Source of the DNA: Marinobacterium sp. xm-d-530
Lineage (GTDB): Bacteria; Pseudomonadota; Gammaproteobacteria; Pseudomonadales; Balneatricaceae
NCBI RefSeq assembly: GCF_013283365.1
Contig: NZ_WBYM01000003.1
Coordinates: 124,001-188,000 of the forward strand
Length of the DNA stretch: 64,000 nt
Reading direction: 5' to 3'
The notes beneath the pieces were generated by a model that saw only the letters and a program-made list of their open reading frames with translations, had not been told where the DNA came from and did no database searches. Numbering within the stretch: the first letter of the stretch is position 1; every line of letters starts with the position of its first letter. The translations under genes and the position numbers were made by a program. Positions 27,455 to 37,606 of the stretch are shown here, piece after piece.

Positions 27455-28948
27455 ATGACTGTTCGTGTTCCTTTACTTATTGATGGCCAGATGGTTCAAA
27501 GCCAATCAGACAAATTCATTCCAGTTACCGATCCTGCTACACAAAATGTTATCGCAGAGGTACCTTGCGCTACTGAAGCAGAAGTTGATCAAGCTATCGA
27601 CTCAGCTAAGAAAGCATTTGAAACCTGGAAAGAGACACCCGTCGGCGAACGTGCCCGCTTAATGCTTCGCTATCAGGCGCTTTTGAAAGAGCATCATGAT
27701 GAGATTGCCACCCTACTATCAAGCGAAACTGGCAAAACGTTTGAAGATGCTAAGGGTGATGTATGGCGTGGAATTGAAGTCGTAGAACATGCCTGTAACA
27801 TCGCGTCATTGTCTATGGGCGAAACTGTTGAAAACGTAGCTCGCAAGATCGATTGTTATAGTATTACTCAGCCTTTAGGTGTCTGTGTAGGCATTACCCC
27901 ATTCAACTTCCCCGCAATGATTCCTCTTTGGATGTTCCCCATGGCTATTGCATGCGGAAATACATTTGTACTTAAGCCATCAGAACAGGACCCGTTGACA
28001 CCTATGCGTCTCGCGGAGTTGTTTATCGAGGCTGGTGCACCAGCTGGCCTACTCCAGGTAGTCCATGGCACCAAAGAAGTTGTTGATCAACTACTCACTC
28101 ACAAGGACACGCCTGCTATATCTTTCGTAGGATCTGTTGCAGTTGGTGAACATATCTACCGCACAGGTACCGAACACCTAAAACGCGTGCAAGCGTTCGC
28201 CGGAGCAAAAAACCACATGGTGATAATGCCTGACGCTTCGAAAAACCAGGTTATTAACAATTTAGTAGGCGCCTCTGTAGGTGCAGGCGGACAACGCTGT
28301 ATGGCCATATCTGTCGCACTATTTGTAGGCAGTGCTAAAGAGTGGATTCCTGAGTTGCGCGAAGCTATGAAGAAGGTTCGCCCTGGCGCATGGAATGACC
28401 CCGAAGCTGGATACGGTCCTCTAATCAACCCAGCAGCACGCCAGCGTGTTCTCAATTTTATTCAGCAAGGCAAAGACTCGGGGGCAAATTGTCTGCTTGA
28501 TGGTACTGACTGCCAAGTTGAAGGCTTTCCTGACGGTAACTGGGTGGGTCCGACACTTTTTAGCGGTGTAACTACTGACATGTCTATATACCAAGAGGAG
28601 ATCTTTGGTCCTGTACTTTGCGCCATCGAGTTGGATTCTCTCGAAGATGCTATTGAGTTAATCAATGCAAATCCATACGGTAATGGAACATCGATCTTTA
28701 CATCATCTGGAGCTGTCGCGCGTAAATACCAGCATGAAATCAAGGTTGGTCAGGTTGGCATTAACGTACCTGTACCTGTACCGCTTCCAATGTTCTCTTT
28801 TACTGGATGGCGCAAATCTTTCTACGGCGATCAGCACGCTTACGGGAAACAGGCAGTTAAGTTCTACACCGAAACCAAAACAGTAACAGCACGCTGGTTT
28901 GAAGAGGATATCGATACTGGGGTAAACACTACTATTCAGCTAAAGTAA
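27455..28948 (+). CDS. mmsA: methylmalonate-semialdehyde dehydrogenase (CoA-acylating)
   Basis: 497 residues, aldehyde dehydrogenase fold. Catalytic Cys282 lies in GGQRCMAIS, the motif specific to methylmalonate-semialdehyde dehydrogenases; [17 protein letters not shown] near 146-162 and FVGSVAVGE near 224-232 (coenzyme site) agree. It converts methylmalonate semialdehyde plus CoA and NAD to propionyl-CoA, in the last steps of valine breakdown. The ribosome site is AGGAG seven bases before the start. First gene of the valine operon that continues to prpE. Confidence 0.95.
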   Translation: MTVRVPLLIDGQMVQSQSDKFIPVTDPATQNVIAEVPCATEAEVDQAIDSAKKAFETWKETPVGERARLMLRYQALLKEHHDEIATLLSSETGKTFEDAKGDVWRGIEVVEHACNIASLSMGETVENVARKIDCYSITQPLGVCVGITPFNFPAMIPLWMFPMAIACGNTFVLKPSEQDPLTPMRLAELFIEAGAPAGLLQVVHGTKEVVDQLLTHKDTPAISFVGSVAVGEHIYRTGTEHLKRVQAFAGAKNHMVIMPDASKNQVINNLVGASVGAGGQRCMAISVALFVGSAKEWIPELREAMKKVRPGAWNDPEAGYGPLINPAARQRVLNFIQQGKDSGANCLLDGTDCQVEGFPDGNWVGPTLFSGVTTDMSIYQEEIFGPVLCAIELDSLEDAIELINANPYGNGTSIFTSSGAVARKYQHEIKVGQVGINVPVPVPLPMFSFTGWRKSFYGDQHAYGKQAVKFYTETKTVTARWFEEDIDTGVNTTIQLK

Positions 28949-28990
28949 GTCATCCACTTTTAACAGATAAAGATAACAAAGGATAAGTGT

Positions 28991-30148
28991 ATGGATTTTG
29001 AACTAAACGAAGACCAAATTGCTTTTGCAGATATGGCTCGCAGTTTTGCACAGAAAGAACTCGAACCTCACGCGGCCATGTGGGACGAAGAGCAGATATT
29101 TCCGGTTGATACGCTTAAAAAAGCGGGAGAGCTTGGATTTTGTGGACTCTACGCATCAGAAGATGTTGGCGGTCTAGGTCTTAGCCGCCTTGACGCTAGT
29201 ATCATCTTTGAAGAGCTAGCCATGGGTTGCACTTCAACTACTGCTTACATCACCATCCATAATATGTCGACTTGGATGATCGCGGAATTTGGCAACAGCG
29301 ATACTCGTATGGATTGGTGTCCAAAACTAACCGCTGGTGAACAATTCGCATCTTACTGTTTGACAGAGCCCAACGCGGGATCAGATGCAGCTTCCCTCAA
29401 AACCACTGCTCGTCGCGATGGTGATGGCTACGTAATCAACGGCAGCAAAATCTTTATATCTGGAGCTGGTTCAACTGATGTCCTAGTCGTTATGGCCCGT
29501 ACTGGTGAAGCTGGCGCGAAAGGCATCTCTGCATTTGTGGTAGATGCCAAACTACCGGGTATTAGCTACGGACGTAAAGAACAAAAAATGGGGTGGAATA
29601 GTCAGCCAACACGAATGATCACCTTTGACGATGTACGTGTACCTGCCTCTGCCATTCTTGGAGCCGAAGGCGATGGATTCAAGATAGCGATGAAGGGGTT
29701 GGATGGTGGACGCATAAATATCGGGGCCTGCTCGATAGGTACTGCTCAAGCGGCACTTCAACGTGCTCGCGACTATATGCTCGACCGCAGTCAGTTTGGA
29801 AAAACCCTAAGCAATTTTCAAGCTCTGCAATTCAAAATAGCTGATATGACGACCCAGTTAGTAGCTGCTCGCCAGATGATACGTATGGCAGCTAGCCGTC
29901 TAGATGCTGGACATCCCGATCGAACTGTTTATTGCGCTATGGCGAAGCAGTTTGCCACGGATGCAGGTTATAACATCGCCGATGAAGCACTGCAGATATT
30001 TGGAGGCAACGGCTACATCAAAGAATACCCAATGGAGCGTTATCTGCGTGATAACCGTGTACACCGTATTCTTGAAGGGACTAATGAAATAATGCGTTTG
30101 ATCATTGCTAGACGCGCACTAATGCAAGATTGCGCCAAAATTCTTTGA
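28991..30148 (+). CDS. acyl-CoA dehydrogenase, probable isobutyryl-CoA dehydrogenase
   Basis: 385 residues. YCLTEPNAGSDAASLKT and FISGAGSTDV mark the FAD site, and the catalytic glutamate sits in RILEGTNEIMR near the C-terminus. Position between mmsA and enoyl-CoA hydratase, in a cluster holding every later valine step, argues for isobutyryl-CoA to methacrylyl-CoA. It is distinct from the isovaleryl- and 2-methyl-type dehydrogenases elsewhere in the window. It begins 42 bp after mmsA. Confidence 0.88.
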   Translation: MDFELNEDQIAFADMARSFAQKELEPHAAMWDEEQIFPVDTLKKAGELGFCGLYASEDVGGLGLSRLDASIIFEELAMGCTSTTAYITIHNMSTWMIAEFGNSDTRMDWCPKLTAGEQFASYCLTEPNAGSDAASLKTTARRDGDGYVINGSKIFISGAGSTDVLVVMARTGEAGAKGISAFVVDAKLPGISYGRKEQKMGWNSQPTRMITFDDVRVPASAILGAEGDGFKIAMKGLDGGRINIGACSIGTAQAALQRARDYMLDRSQFGKTLSNFQALQFKIADMTTQLVAARQMIRMAASRLDAGHPDRTVYCAMAKQFATDAGYNIADEALQIFGGNGYIKEYPMERYLRDNRVHRILEGTNEIMRLIIARRALMQDCAKIL

Positions 30149-30166
30149 TCACAAATAGGAGACAGC

Positions 30167-30943
30167 ATGACAGATACACTTCTACTCGAAAAACAAGGCC
30201 ATACAGCCATCATCACAATGAACAATCCTCCAGCTAACACTTGGACAGAGGAGAGTCTAAAAGGGCTTATTTCATTAGTGAATGAACTGAATGAAGATCG
30301 AAATATTTTTTCATTAGTTTTGAAATCAGATAGCGATAAATTCTTCAGTGCAGGTGCAGACCTAAATATGTTTGCAGACGGCGATCGCGCTACAGCACGT
30401 GATATGGGACGTTATTTTGGAGAAGCATTTGAAGCTTTATCTAATTTTAGGGGCGTATCTATCGCTGCTGTAAATGGATTTGCTATGGGAGGGGGCTTAG
30501 AAGTCGCTCTCGCTTGTGATATCCGTGTTGCAGAAGAGCAGGCTCAATTAGCTTTACCTGAGGCAAAAGTTGGCCTACTTCCCTGTGCAGGCGGCACTCA
30601 AAATTTAACCATGCTGGTTGGAGAAGGCTGGGCCAAGCGCATGATTCTCCTTGGCGAACGCGTAAACGCTACTAAAGCAAAAGAGATCGGTTTAGTTGAA
30701 GAGCTTGTTGCAACCGGTGAATCATTCAACCGTGCTATGGAGCTGGCCAAACAAGCGGATCAACAGAGCCCAATGTCTATTGCAAGCTGTAAGCTACTTA
30801 TTCAAAACAACCGAAAACATCACTGGAATGCAGGCTATATGCTTGAGCGTGAACTTTTTGTCGATCTATTCCACTCTGAGGACCAGAAGGAAGGCGTAAA
30901 TGCTTTCCTCGAAAAACGTAAGCCAAACTGGAAAAACTGCTAA
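30167..30943 (+). CDS. enoyl-CoA hydratase, probable methacrylyl-CoA hydratase
   Basis: 258 residues, crotonase fold. FSAGADLNMF near 61-70 and GGGLEVALACD near 105-115, plus ALPEAKVGLLPCAGGTQ near 126-142, give both catalytic glutamates of true hydratases. It would hydrate methacrylyl-CoA to 3-hydroxyisobutyryl-CoA. It lies 18 bp after the dehydrogenase and 10 bp before the hydrolase gene. Confidence 0.88.
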   Translation: MTDTLLLEKQGHTAIITMNNPPANTWTEESLKGLISLVNELNEDRNIFSLVLKSDSDKFFSAGADLNMFADGDRATARDMGRYFGEAFEALSNFRGVSIAAVNGFAMGGGLEVALACDIRVAEEQAQLALPEAKVGLLPCAGGTQNLTMLVGEGWAKRMILLGERVNATKAKEIGLVEELVATGESFNRAMELAKQADQQSPMSIASCKLLIQNNRKHHWNAGYMLERELFVDLFHSEDQKEGVNAFLEKRKPNWKNC

Positions 30944-30953
30944 GGGCATCATT

Positions 30954-32051
30954 ATGAGTTGCGTACTATTTACCGAACACGCGACCCAGGATAACCACCT
31001 TATCCTGGAAATTTCACTCAATTCAGAAAGGTCGCTAAACGCGTTAACCCTGGAGATGATTGAGCTGATTCAACCGCGCCTGACCGCAGCGGCAAACGAC
31101 GAACGCGTGAAAGCAGTCCTCCTTACGAGTGCTGGCGAGAAAGCCTTCTGTGCAGGTGGTGATGTAGTCGGACTCTACAAGTCAATCACATCAGGTGAAC
31201 AGCCGAACTTCCCTGAAAACTACTTCACACGTGAGTACCAGCTCGACTATCAGATCCACACCTACCCCAAACCAATCATATGTTGGGCCAGCGGCATCGT
31301 TATGGGTGGAGGCATGGGACTGATGAATGGCTGTAGCCACCGAGTAGTGACTCAGACGTCACACCTTGCTATGCCGGAAGTCACCATTGGTTTGTACCCT
31401 GATGTTGGAGGAAGCTTCTTCCTCAACCGTATGCCAGGACGAACCGGTCTGTTCCTTGGCTTAACCGGCAACCCTATTTATGCAGCCGATGCTATCTTTT
31501 TAGGCCTTGCGGATCGTTTCGTCGACGCGGGTAAATATGGGGAAATGGTGGCCCAGCTACAAGCTAGCGACTGGAGCGGCGATGCCTACACCAAAGTGAC
31601 GCAGGTGCTTCGTGCGTTTGAACAGAACTCTACTGACAGTTTCCGGGCTGACTCTCCTATTCAGAATCACTTTGCATTTATCCAGCAGATCACCGACCAA
31701 GATTCACTGTCCGACCTTATGTCTGCGATGCACGAACTGGAAAGCGATGATCCATGGATTCAACGTTCGAAAAAAGCGATCTCTCATGGTTCACCTCTCT
31801 CAGTACACATTATCGCAGAGCAACTCCAGCGCTCTCGCCACCTATCCCTTAAAGAGGTATTTATGGCCGAACTGGTGCTTTCGGTGCAGTGCTGTCGTAA
31901 TCGCGAGCTCCCCGAGGGAGTCCGAGCGCTTTTGATCGATAAAGATGGTAGTCCTGATTGGATCTATAAAACCGTGCAAGATGTTAATAGCAACTTTGTA
32001 GCGCAGTTTTTCGAGTCACCCTGGAGCGAGAACCCACTCGCTTCGCTCTAA
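30954..32051 (+). CDS. 3-hydroxyisobutyryl-CoA hydrolase (enoyl-CoA hydratase/isomerase family)
   Basis: 365 residues from the ATG at 30954, which follows AAGGG by 7 nt; longer frames upstream overlap the preceding gene and lack a ribosome site. FCAGGDVVGLYKS near 66-78, VMGGGMGLM near 117-125 and LAMPEVTIGLYPDVGGS near 140-156 are the signatures that separate hydrolases of this fold from hydratases. It frees 3-hydroxyisobutyrate from CoA for MmsB. The extended C-terminus (residues 260-365) is normal for the family. Confidence 0.88.
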   Translation: MSCVLFTEHATQDNHLILEISLNSERSLNALTLEMIELIQPRLTAAANDERVKAVLLTSAGEKAFCAGGDVVGLYKSITSGEQPNFPENYFTREYQLDYQIHTYPKPIICWASGIVMGGGMGLMNGCSHRVVTQTSHLAMPEVTIGLYPDVGGSFFLNRMPGRTGLFLGLTGNPIYAADAIFLGLADRFVDAGKYGEMVAQLQASDWSGDAYTKVTQVLRAFEQNSTDSFRADSPIQNHFAFIQQITDQDSLSDLMSAMHELESDDPWIQRSKKAISHGSPLSVHIIAEQLQRSRHLSLKEVFMAELVLSVQCCRNRELPEGVRALLIDKDGSPDWIYKTVQDVNSNFVAQFFESPWSENPLASL

Positions 32052-32089
32052 ACTTGAGCACATTAAAAATAAAAACAGAGGAAATACAA

Positions 32090-32980
32090 ATGGCAACAAT
32101 TGGATTTATTGGCTTAGGCAATATGGGTTGCCCAATGGTGGCTAATCTAGTTAAAGCGGGCCACATGGTAAGGGTTTTTGACCTCAACAGTGCCGCTATT
32201 ACACAAGCTGAAGAGGCCGGCGCAGTAGCTACCACTTCAGCTTATGAGGCAGTGAAAGGTGCCGAGTTTGTAATCACCATGCTTCCAGCCGGCAAGCACG
32301 TTGAGAGCCTTTACGTAACGGGCGATCAACCACTATTTGATGCAGTTGAGGCAGGAGCTCTGTTGATCGACAGTTCAACTATCGACGCTGAGACCGCCAA
32401 GCGTGTCGCTGCAGCAGGGGCCTCTCGAGGCATCGACTTCATCGATGCGCCTGTATCAGGTGGTGTTGGTGCTGCAACTGCTGGCACGTTGGCATTTATG
32501 GTAGGTGCGAGTGAAAACCTTTTCGCTAAAGCCGAACCGATTCTCCAAGGAATGGGCAAAAATATATTCCGCGCGGGCGATAGTGGCGCAGGACAAATCG
32601 CCAAATGCTGTAACAACATGATGCTTGGAATACTGATGACTGGCACTGCAGAAGCCCTCAATATGGGAATGAAAAATGGGCTAGACCCAGCTGTTCTCTC
32701 AGAAATCATGAAACAGAGTTCTGGCAACAACTGGGCTCTACAAGTATACAACCCAGTTCCTGGCGTAATGCCAAATGTCCCATCGTCCAACAACTATCAA
32801 GGCGGCTTTCAGGTTGATCTGATGTTCAAAGACCTCGGGCTCGCAATGGATGTGAGTCAGCAGAGTGCATCTCCTACACCAATGGGTGCCGCAGCTCGCT
32901 CATTATTCATGCTACACAAAAGCAAAGGTAATGGCGGACTGGACTTCTCTAGCATCTTAAAACTCTATCAAGATCAGTAA
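32090..32980 (+). CDS. mmsB: 3-hydroxyisobutyrate dehydrogenase
   Basis: 296 residues from the ATG at 32090, which follows AGAGGA; a longer frame from 32054 is open but its extra residues are not of the family. Rossmann motif GFIGLGNMGCPM near 5-16, substrate-binding DAPVSGGVGAATAGT near 120-134, and the catalytic lysine in AGQIAKCCNNM near 170. Oxidises 3-hydroxyisobutyrate to methylmalonate semialdehyde, the substrate of MmsA. Confidence 0.95.
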   Translation: MATIGFIGLGNMGCPMVANLVKAGHMVRVFDLNSAAITQAEEAGAVATTSAYEAVKGAEFVITMLPAGKHVESLYVTGDQPLFDAVEAGALLIDSSTIDAETAKRVAAAGASRGIDFIDAPVSGGVGAATAGTLAFMVGASENLFAKAEPILQGMGKNIFRAGDSGAGQIAKCCNNMMLGILMTGTAEALNMGMKNGLDPAVLSEIMKQSSGNNWALQVYNPVPGVMPNVPSSNNYQGGFQVDLMFKDLGLAMDVSQQSASPTPMGAAARSLFMLHKSKGNGGLDFSSILKLYQDQ

Positions 32981-33021
32981 CGACTTAACTCACTATCAAC
33001 AATAAATATAAGTGGAAGGTT

Positions 33022-34908
33022 ATGAGATACGACAACGAATACAGCGCAGCTTTTCAAGATCCGCAAGCTTATTGGGCGTCTCAGGCGAGTCGCATCGATT
33101 GGTTCAAAGCACCAAGCACGACACTTAGCAAAACAGATTTTGGTACCTACAGCTGGTATCCCGATGGCGAACTGAATAGCTGTTATCTAGCTCTAGATCG
33201 TCATGTAGCCGCTGGCCGCCAAGATCAGGTCGCTCTCTACTACGACTCACCGGTTAGTAATACCAAAGAGGAGATCACCTACTCAGATCTTTTAACTCGA
33301 GTACAGCGGTTCGCCGGTGCACTCAAAGCACGCGGTGTTAAGAAGGGTGATACGGTGCTGATCTACATGCCGATGATCCCAGAAGCGGCAGTCGCGATGC
33401 TCGCCTGCGCACGCCTAGGAGCAGTGCACTCGGTCGTGTTCGGTGGTTTCGCCCCACACGAGATGGCTATCCGAATAGACGACGCAAACCCCAAGATGAT
33501 ACTTACCGCATCATGCGGCATCGAATTCGACAAACAAATCGCCTATAAACCGTTAGTCGATCAAGCGATTGACTTAGCGACTCACAAACCACAGAACACT
33601 GTCGTTTGTCAGCGCCCCATGCTATCTGCGGAACTCGACAAGCCATGGGATCTAGACTGGCAAGAATTTCAAAAAGATGCTGAACCTGCAGAGTGTGTCG
33701 TCGTCAAAGGTTCAGATCCACTTTATATACTCTACACCTCAGGCACTACAGGTCAGCCCAAAGGGATAGTGCGCGATAACGGTGGCCATGCTGTTGCACT
33801 GAGTTATGCCCTAAACAACGTCTACGGGATGCAGGCAGGCGATGTTTGGTGGGGCGCTTCAGATATTGGCTGGGTCGTGGGTCACTCATTTATAGTATAC
33901 GGCCCGTTAATGGGGGGGTGCTCAGCAATCTTTTTTGAGGGTAAACCAATTAAAACGCCAGACGCCGGCACATTCTGGCGTGTGATTGCGGAGTACGGCG
34001 TCAACTCTATGTTCTGTGCACCGACCGCCTTCCGCGCCATTCGAAAAGAGGATCCGAGCGGCAGTCTCGCCAATCAGTACGACCTCAGCTCACTTAAATG
34101 GGTATTTGTTGCAGGTGAAAAACTTGATTCGTCGACCTACGGCTGGCTAGATGAATTGCTAAATGTTCCTATATTGGATCACTGGTGGCAGACTGAAACC
34201 GGCTGGCCAATGACCGCACCCATGATGGGTTGGGAGAGCCCCTCAAAAGAGCGACTAGGTTCGACTAACAAACCAATTCCCGGCTATGACATCCGTGTTC
34301 TCGATGATGAAGGAGTCGAGGTCGAGAGAGGTAATGCAGGCAATATTTGTGTCTCCCTCCCCATGCCACCAGGAGTGGCCTGGAGCATCTGGAACAATAA
34401 CGAACGATATCGCTCTTCATACTTGGAAAGCTTTCCAGGCTTTTACCACACAGGCGACGGCGGTTATATCGATGAAGATGGATATATCTACATTACAGGT
34501 AGAACCGATGACGTAATCAACGTATCTGGTCACCGTCTTTCAACTGGTGAGATGGAGGAGATTCTTTCAGCCCACAATGCTATAGCAGAGTGTGCCGTTA
34601 TCGGAGTGCCAGATGAGCTAAAAGGGCAAGTCCCTCTTGGGCTAGTTGTGCTTAAAGCAGGCGAGAATATCTCTGAAGAAGATTTAGTCACTCAACTAGT
34701 TAATATGGTTAGAGACCAAGTTGGAGCTGTTGCGTGTTTCAAACAAGCTTTTGTAGTCCAACGTCTACCTAAAACAAGATCAGGCAAAGTGCTGCGAGCA
34801 GTTCTTCGTAAGATAGCTGCTAAAGAGGAATACGTGATGCCTTCAACTATAGATGACCCTCTGATTTTAGATGAAGTCCAACAGGTATTATCTAAAGCAG
34901 GCTTATAA
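33022..34908 (+). CDS. prpE: propionate--CoA ligase
   Basis: 628 residues. The N-terminal YWASQASRIDWFKAP region is characteristic of propionyl-CoA synthetases within the acetyl-CoA synthetase family. Adenylate loop TSGTTGQPKG at 239-248, WWQTETGWPM near 390-399, hinge GRTDDVINVSGHRLSTGEME near 494-513 and the acetylatable lysine in RSGKVLR near the end. It activates propionate; propionyl-CoA is also the product of MmsA, so the operon can draw on external propionate. Last gene before a strong terminator. Confidence 0.92.
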   Translation: MRYDNEYSAAFQDPQAYWASQASRIDWFKAPSTTLSKTDFGTYSWYPDGELNSCYLALDRHVAAGRQDQVALYYDSPVSNTKEEITYSDLLTRVQRFAGALKARGVKKGDTVLIYMPMIPEAAVAMLACARLGAVHSVVFGGFAPHEMAIRIDDANPKMILTASCGIEFDKQIAYKPLVDQAIDLATHKPQNTVVCQRPMLSAELDKPWDLDWQEFQKDAEPAECVVVKGSDPLYILYTSGTTGQPKGIVRDNGGHAVALSYALNNVYGMQAGDVWWGASDIGWVVGHSFIVYGPLMGGCSAIFFEGKPIKTPDAGTFWRVIAEYGVNSMFCAPTAFRAIRKEDPSGSLANQYDLSSLKWVFVAGEKLDSSTYGWLDELLNVPILDHWWQTETGWPMTAPMMGWESPSKERLGSTNKPIPGYDIRVLDDEGVEVERGNAGNICVSLPMPPGVAWSIWNNNERYRSSYLESFPGFYHTGDGGYIDEDGYIYITGRTDDVINVSGHRLSTGEMEEILSAHNAIAECAVIGVPDELKGQVPLGLVVLKAGENISEEDLVTQLVNMVRDQVGAVACFKQAFVVQRLPKTRSGKVLRAVLRKIAAKEEYVMPSTIDDPLILDEVQQVLSKAGL

Positions 34909-34953
34909 AAACTCAATAAATTAGTAACTTCCAAAGCTGCTGGCATAAACAGT

Positions 34954-34993
34954 GTAAATGGCAATTTATCAATAAAGACAAATTGCCTTTTAC
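34954..34993 (+). terminator. rho-independent terminator after prpE
   Basis: GGCAATTT / AAATTGCC stem, extended outward by GTAAA / TTTAC across one mismatch, with TTTT following the inner stem. It closes the mmsA-prpE transcript. Confidence 0.75.
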
Positions 34994-35073
34994 TACACAT
35001 CAAATTAAACGCCTCAGTTTTTGCTGCTTGACCTTTCGAGACCACTTAGGCTGTAGCGAGGGTGCACTTAAAT

Positions 35074-35877
35074 TCACTTAGCTTTCGATAGCGACTCCAG
35101 TAATCGATGTACTGCGTCAAGGTGTTCTGGTTCGTTATGACACATTCCTTGAAAACAGGCACACAGATCGAGAAAGTCTTTTAACTCCATACGCTGCGCC
35201 ATTTTCATCAACCTTTTAGTTAGGCGCGTTGCTTTTGGCGGTTGTGCCGCAATGCGGTTTGCCAATTCCAATGATGCGTTTAAAAGCTGATCATCTGGAA
35301 CAACCTCCAGTACAACTCCGAGTTCTTTTGCCTCTATCGCATCGATTACTCTGCCCGTCAGAGTCAATTCAAAGGCACGTTGATAACCGATTAGTCGCTG
35401 CAGAAACCAAGCCCCTCCATCTCCAGGAATAATTCCCAAATTGAGAAATGTTTCACCAAATTTTGCGTGTTCTGAAGCAAGTCTCACATCGGCCATATTT
35501 GCCAGATCAAATCCTGCACCAATTGCAGCACCATTCACTGCTGCTATTATTGGTACCTCTAATGATTGCAGTGCCACCGGTAACCGTTGAATGCCATGCC
35601 TATAACGCGTTGCACATTCCGCAACATCACCAGCAAAATCTGCTTCCCGATTAGCCATATCATGAACATTACCGCCCGCACTGAATGAGGAACCAGCTCC
35701 AGTAATGATGAGTACAGAAATCTCCGATTCACGATTAATCCACTCAACTGTTGCAAGGATATCTTCAACCAGATTTGTCCCTGTCAATGCATTTCGAACA
35801 TCGTCGCGGTTCATGGTTAAAATAGCGACTCTTCCTTCTTTGCGAATAAGAGCGTCTTTTAAAATTGGTATGGTCAC
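35074..35877 (-). CDS. enoyl-CoA hydratase/isomerase family protein
   Basis: 267 residues, crotonase fold. FSAGGNVHDM near 65-74, AIGAGFDLANMAD near 115-127, and FGETFLNLGIIPGDGGAWFL near 137-156. The second glutamate position is preserved (GET), but the first (normally GGG.E) reads GAGFDLA with Asp. It is similar to enoyl-CoA hydratases of aromatic or branched-chain degradation; specific substrate unknown. Single-gene unit on the minus strand, ending against the prpE terminator region. Confidence 0.78.
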   Translation of the reverse strand: MTIPILKDALIRKEGRVAILTMNRDDVRNALTGTNLVEDILATVEWINRESEISVLIITGAGSSFSAGGNVHDMANREADFAGDVAECATRYRHGIQRLPVALQSLEVPIIAAVNGAAIGAGFDLANMADVRLASEHAKFGETFLNLGIIPGDGGAWFLQRLIGYQRAFELTLTGRVIDAIEAKELGVVLEVVPDDQLLNASLELANRIAAQPPKATRLTKRLMKMAQRMELKDFLDLCACFQGMCHNEPEHLDAVHRLLESLSKAK

Positions 35878-35915
35878 TCTATACCTCGAATATAAAAATG
35901 CTTTGATTGAAGGTC

Positions 35916-36380
35916 TTAATGATTGTTTGCAACAGACTTATCTAATACTAAATAGATACCCAACGCCATTATCAGCAGTCCAGCGATTCGCTTAAGGGTA
36001 ATAACATATTGCTGCGCACCGAATAGCCCAAAGTGATCAATTGCGCTCATCGCTATTAGCTGTCCAAGCAACGCAAAAGCGATAGCATTAGAGACGCCAA
36101 ATCGAGGAACAATCCAGGTTACGCTGATGACGTAAAAAGCAACGCAAAAACCACCCAAGTAGAAATAGATGGGTAGATCATCTGCAACAAATTTACTCGG
36201 GAAGCCCTCTGTTACGAGCAAGTAAACTGCAACTGATGTAAAACCTAATGCAAGCGCCATTGCAGTAGCCAATGATGAACTCATTAGACGACCACCTAAG
36301 CCACCATTTAAGGTTGCCATAGTCGGAATACCAATCCCTGCAAGCAACATTACCAAAGCATATACAATTGAATTATTCAT
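35916..36380 (-). CDS. small DMT-type membrane protein (DUF606/YdcZ-like)
   Basis: 154 residues from the ATG at 36380, which follows GGGAG; a GTG five codons earlier is also open. Five hydrophobic segments and the GIGIPTMATLNGGLGG start resemble the five-helix half-size transporters of the drug/metabolite superfamily (DMT). Such proteins often act as dimers. Substrate unknown. It is transcribed divergently from the metallo-beta-lactamase-fold gene with about 185 bp of AT-rich spacer. Confidence 0.65.
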   Translation of the reverse strand: MNNSIVYALVMLLAGIGIPTMATLNGGLGGRLMSSSLATAMALALGFTSVAVYLLVTEGFPSKFVADDLPIYFYLGGFCVAFYVISVTWIVPRFGVSNAIAFALLGQLIAMSAIDHFGLFGAQQYVITLKRIAGLLIMALGIYLVLDKSVANNH

Positions 36381-36564
36381 TTCTGATACTCCCACAAAGC
36401 CTTCATAGCCTAACTTTAGATAATTATTTTTATTGTTTGAAATAATAGCAATCTACCTGATCTACGGAAATCAACTCAAAGATAGTTTCTCGATCCGATA
36501 TACAAAAATCTATAAAATAAAATGTTTAAGAAGCCCCCATAACCCAGCGACAACAAATGAGCTC

Positions 36565-37581
36565 ATGCATTCAGATCAATTAATCAACTTAACTCGAAAG
36601 CCAACTAAAATTACTAATGGCATTTATCAAATACGGCTCCCTCTTCCCTATGCATTAGATCATATAAATGTATACCTTATTGAGGATCATGACGGATGGA
36701 TTCTGGTTGATACTGGGATCAAGAGCGAACACTCGCAAACTATTCTAAAAGAGATTCTAAATACGCTACCAAAAGCAAAGCCCCTTAAAGCCGTCCTCGC
36801 AACACACACTCATGTGGATCACATTGGAGTAGCTGGTTGGATTTGTGAAACCTGGCAGGTGCCTCTCTGGGTCACTAAAGCGGAGTATGATGGATTACAG
36901 CATTTTCTGGGAATGGATCCGAAAAATGACACCACTCTAGCTACTGAGTTAAACGACTTTTATCATTGCGGGGGCATACCTGAGACAGATTACGAGCTAA
37001 TAATTAGAGGCTTATTGGGCTTTCAGAAAGCATTCCACCCCCTCCCAGATAAATACCTATCGCTAGAAGAGGGGAAATTAGTCATCAATGGTGAAACCTG
37101 GCAGATACAAATCAATGATGGCCATACGGTTGCACACACATCACTGTTTAATCAGGACCGGAGCATATTAATATCGGGCGACCAAGTGCTCGCTAGGATT
37201 AGCTCTAATGTCAGCGTCCGTTTTGGAGAACTCAATAGCAACCCACTAAAAAGTTGGATTGCTGGTTTAGAGCGACTTAAATCACTACCTAAAGACACAT
37301 TGGTTCTTCCATCACATGAGAAGACGATGTCCAATCTCCATGATCGTGTAGATGAGCTTATTAAAGGTTATCTAGACAACGCTCACAAAATACTCAGCTT
37401 TTGCCAAACACCGAGTACTGCCGAAGAGATTCTGAGAGCTCTCTTTCCAAGGGAGCTCTCACCTTTGGATCATCACCTAGCTTATGGTGAGACAATGGCT
37501 TATATCAACTACCAGTTGACTGAAAAGAATATTCAAACACTGGGGGCTGAGAGTGATATTCCACTTTATAAAGCTGCCTAA
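36565..37581 (+). CDS. metallo-beta-lactamase fold hydrolase
   Basis: 338 residues from the ATG at 36565; an upstream in-frame start at 36433 would add 44 low-complexity residues in AT-rich DNA unlike the family, so I prefer the later start, although its ribosome site is weak. The dinuclear metal motif is HTHVDH, with later GDQVL and SHEKT supplying further ligands. Family members include glyoxalase II-like and acyl-CoA-related hydrolases. It precedes a MaoC gene by 25 bp, which hints at a thioester substrate. Confidence 0.75.
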   Translation: MHSDQLINLTRKPTKITNGIYQIRLPLPYALDHINVYLIEDHDGWILVDTGIKSEHSQTILKEILNTLPKAKPLKAVLATHTHVDHIGVAGWICETWQVPLWVTKAEYDGLQHFLGMDPKNDTTLATELNDFYHCGGIPETDYELIIRGLLGFQKAFHPLPDKYLSLEEGKLVINGETWQIQINDGHTVAHTSLFNQDRSILISGDQVLARISSNVSVRFGELNSNPLKSWIAGLERLKSLPKDTLVLPSHEKTMSNLHDRVDELIKGYLDNAHKILSFCQTPSTAEEILRALFPRELSPLDHHLAYGETMAYINYQLTEKNIQTLGAESDIPLYKAA

Positions 37582-37606
37582 CCAATAACATTAAAGAGAC
37601 GTTACG

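Noticed and set aside
36433-36564. N-terminal extension of the metallo-beta-lactamase fold protein
   Set aside because: AT-rich, low-similarity residues before the family start; treated as upstream DNA that happens to be open.
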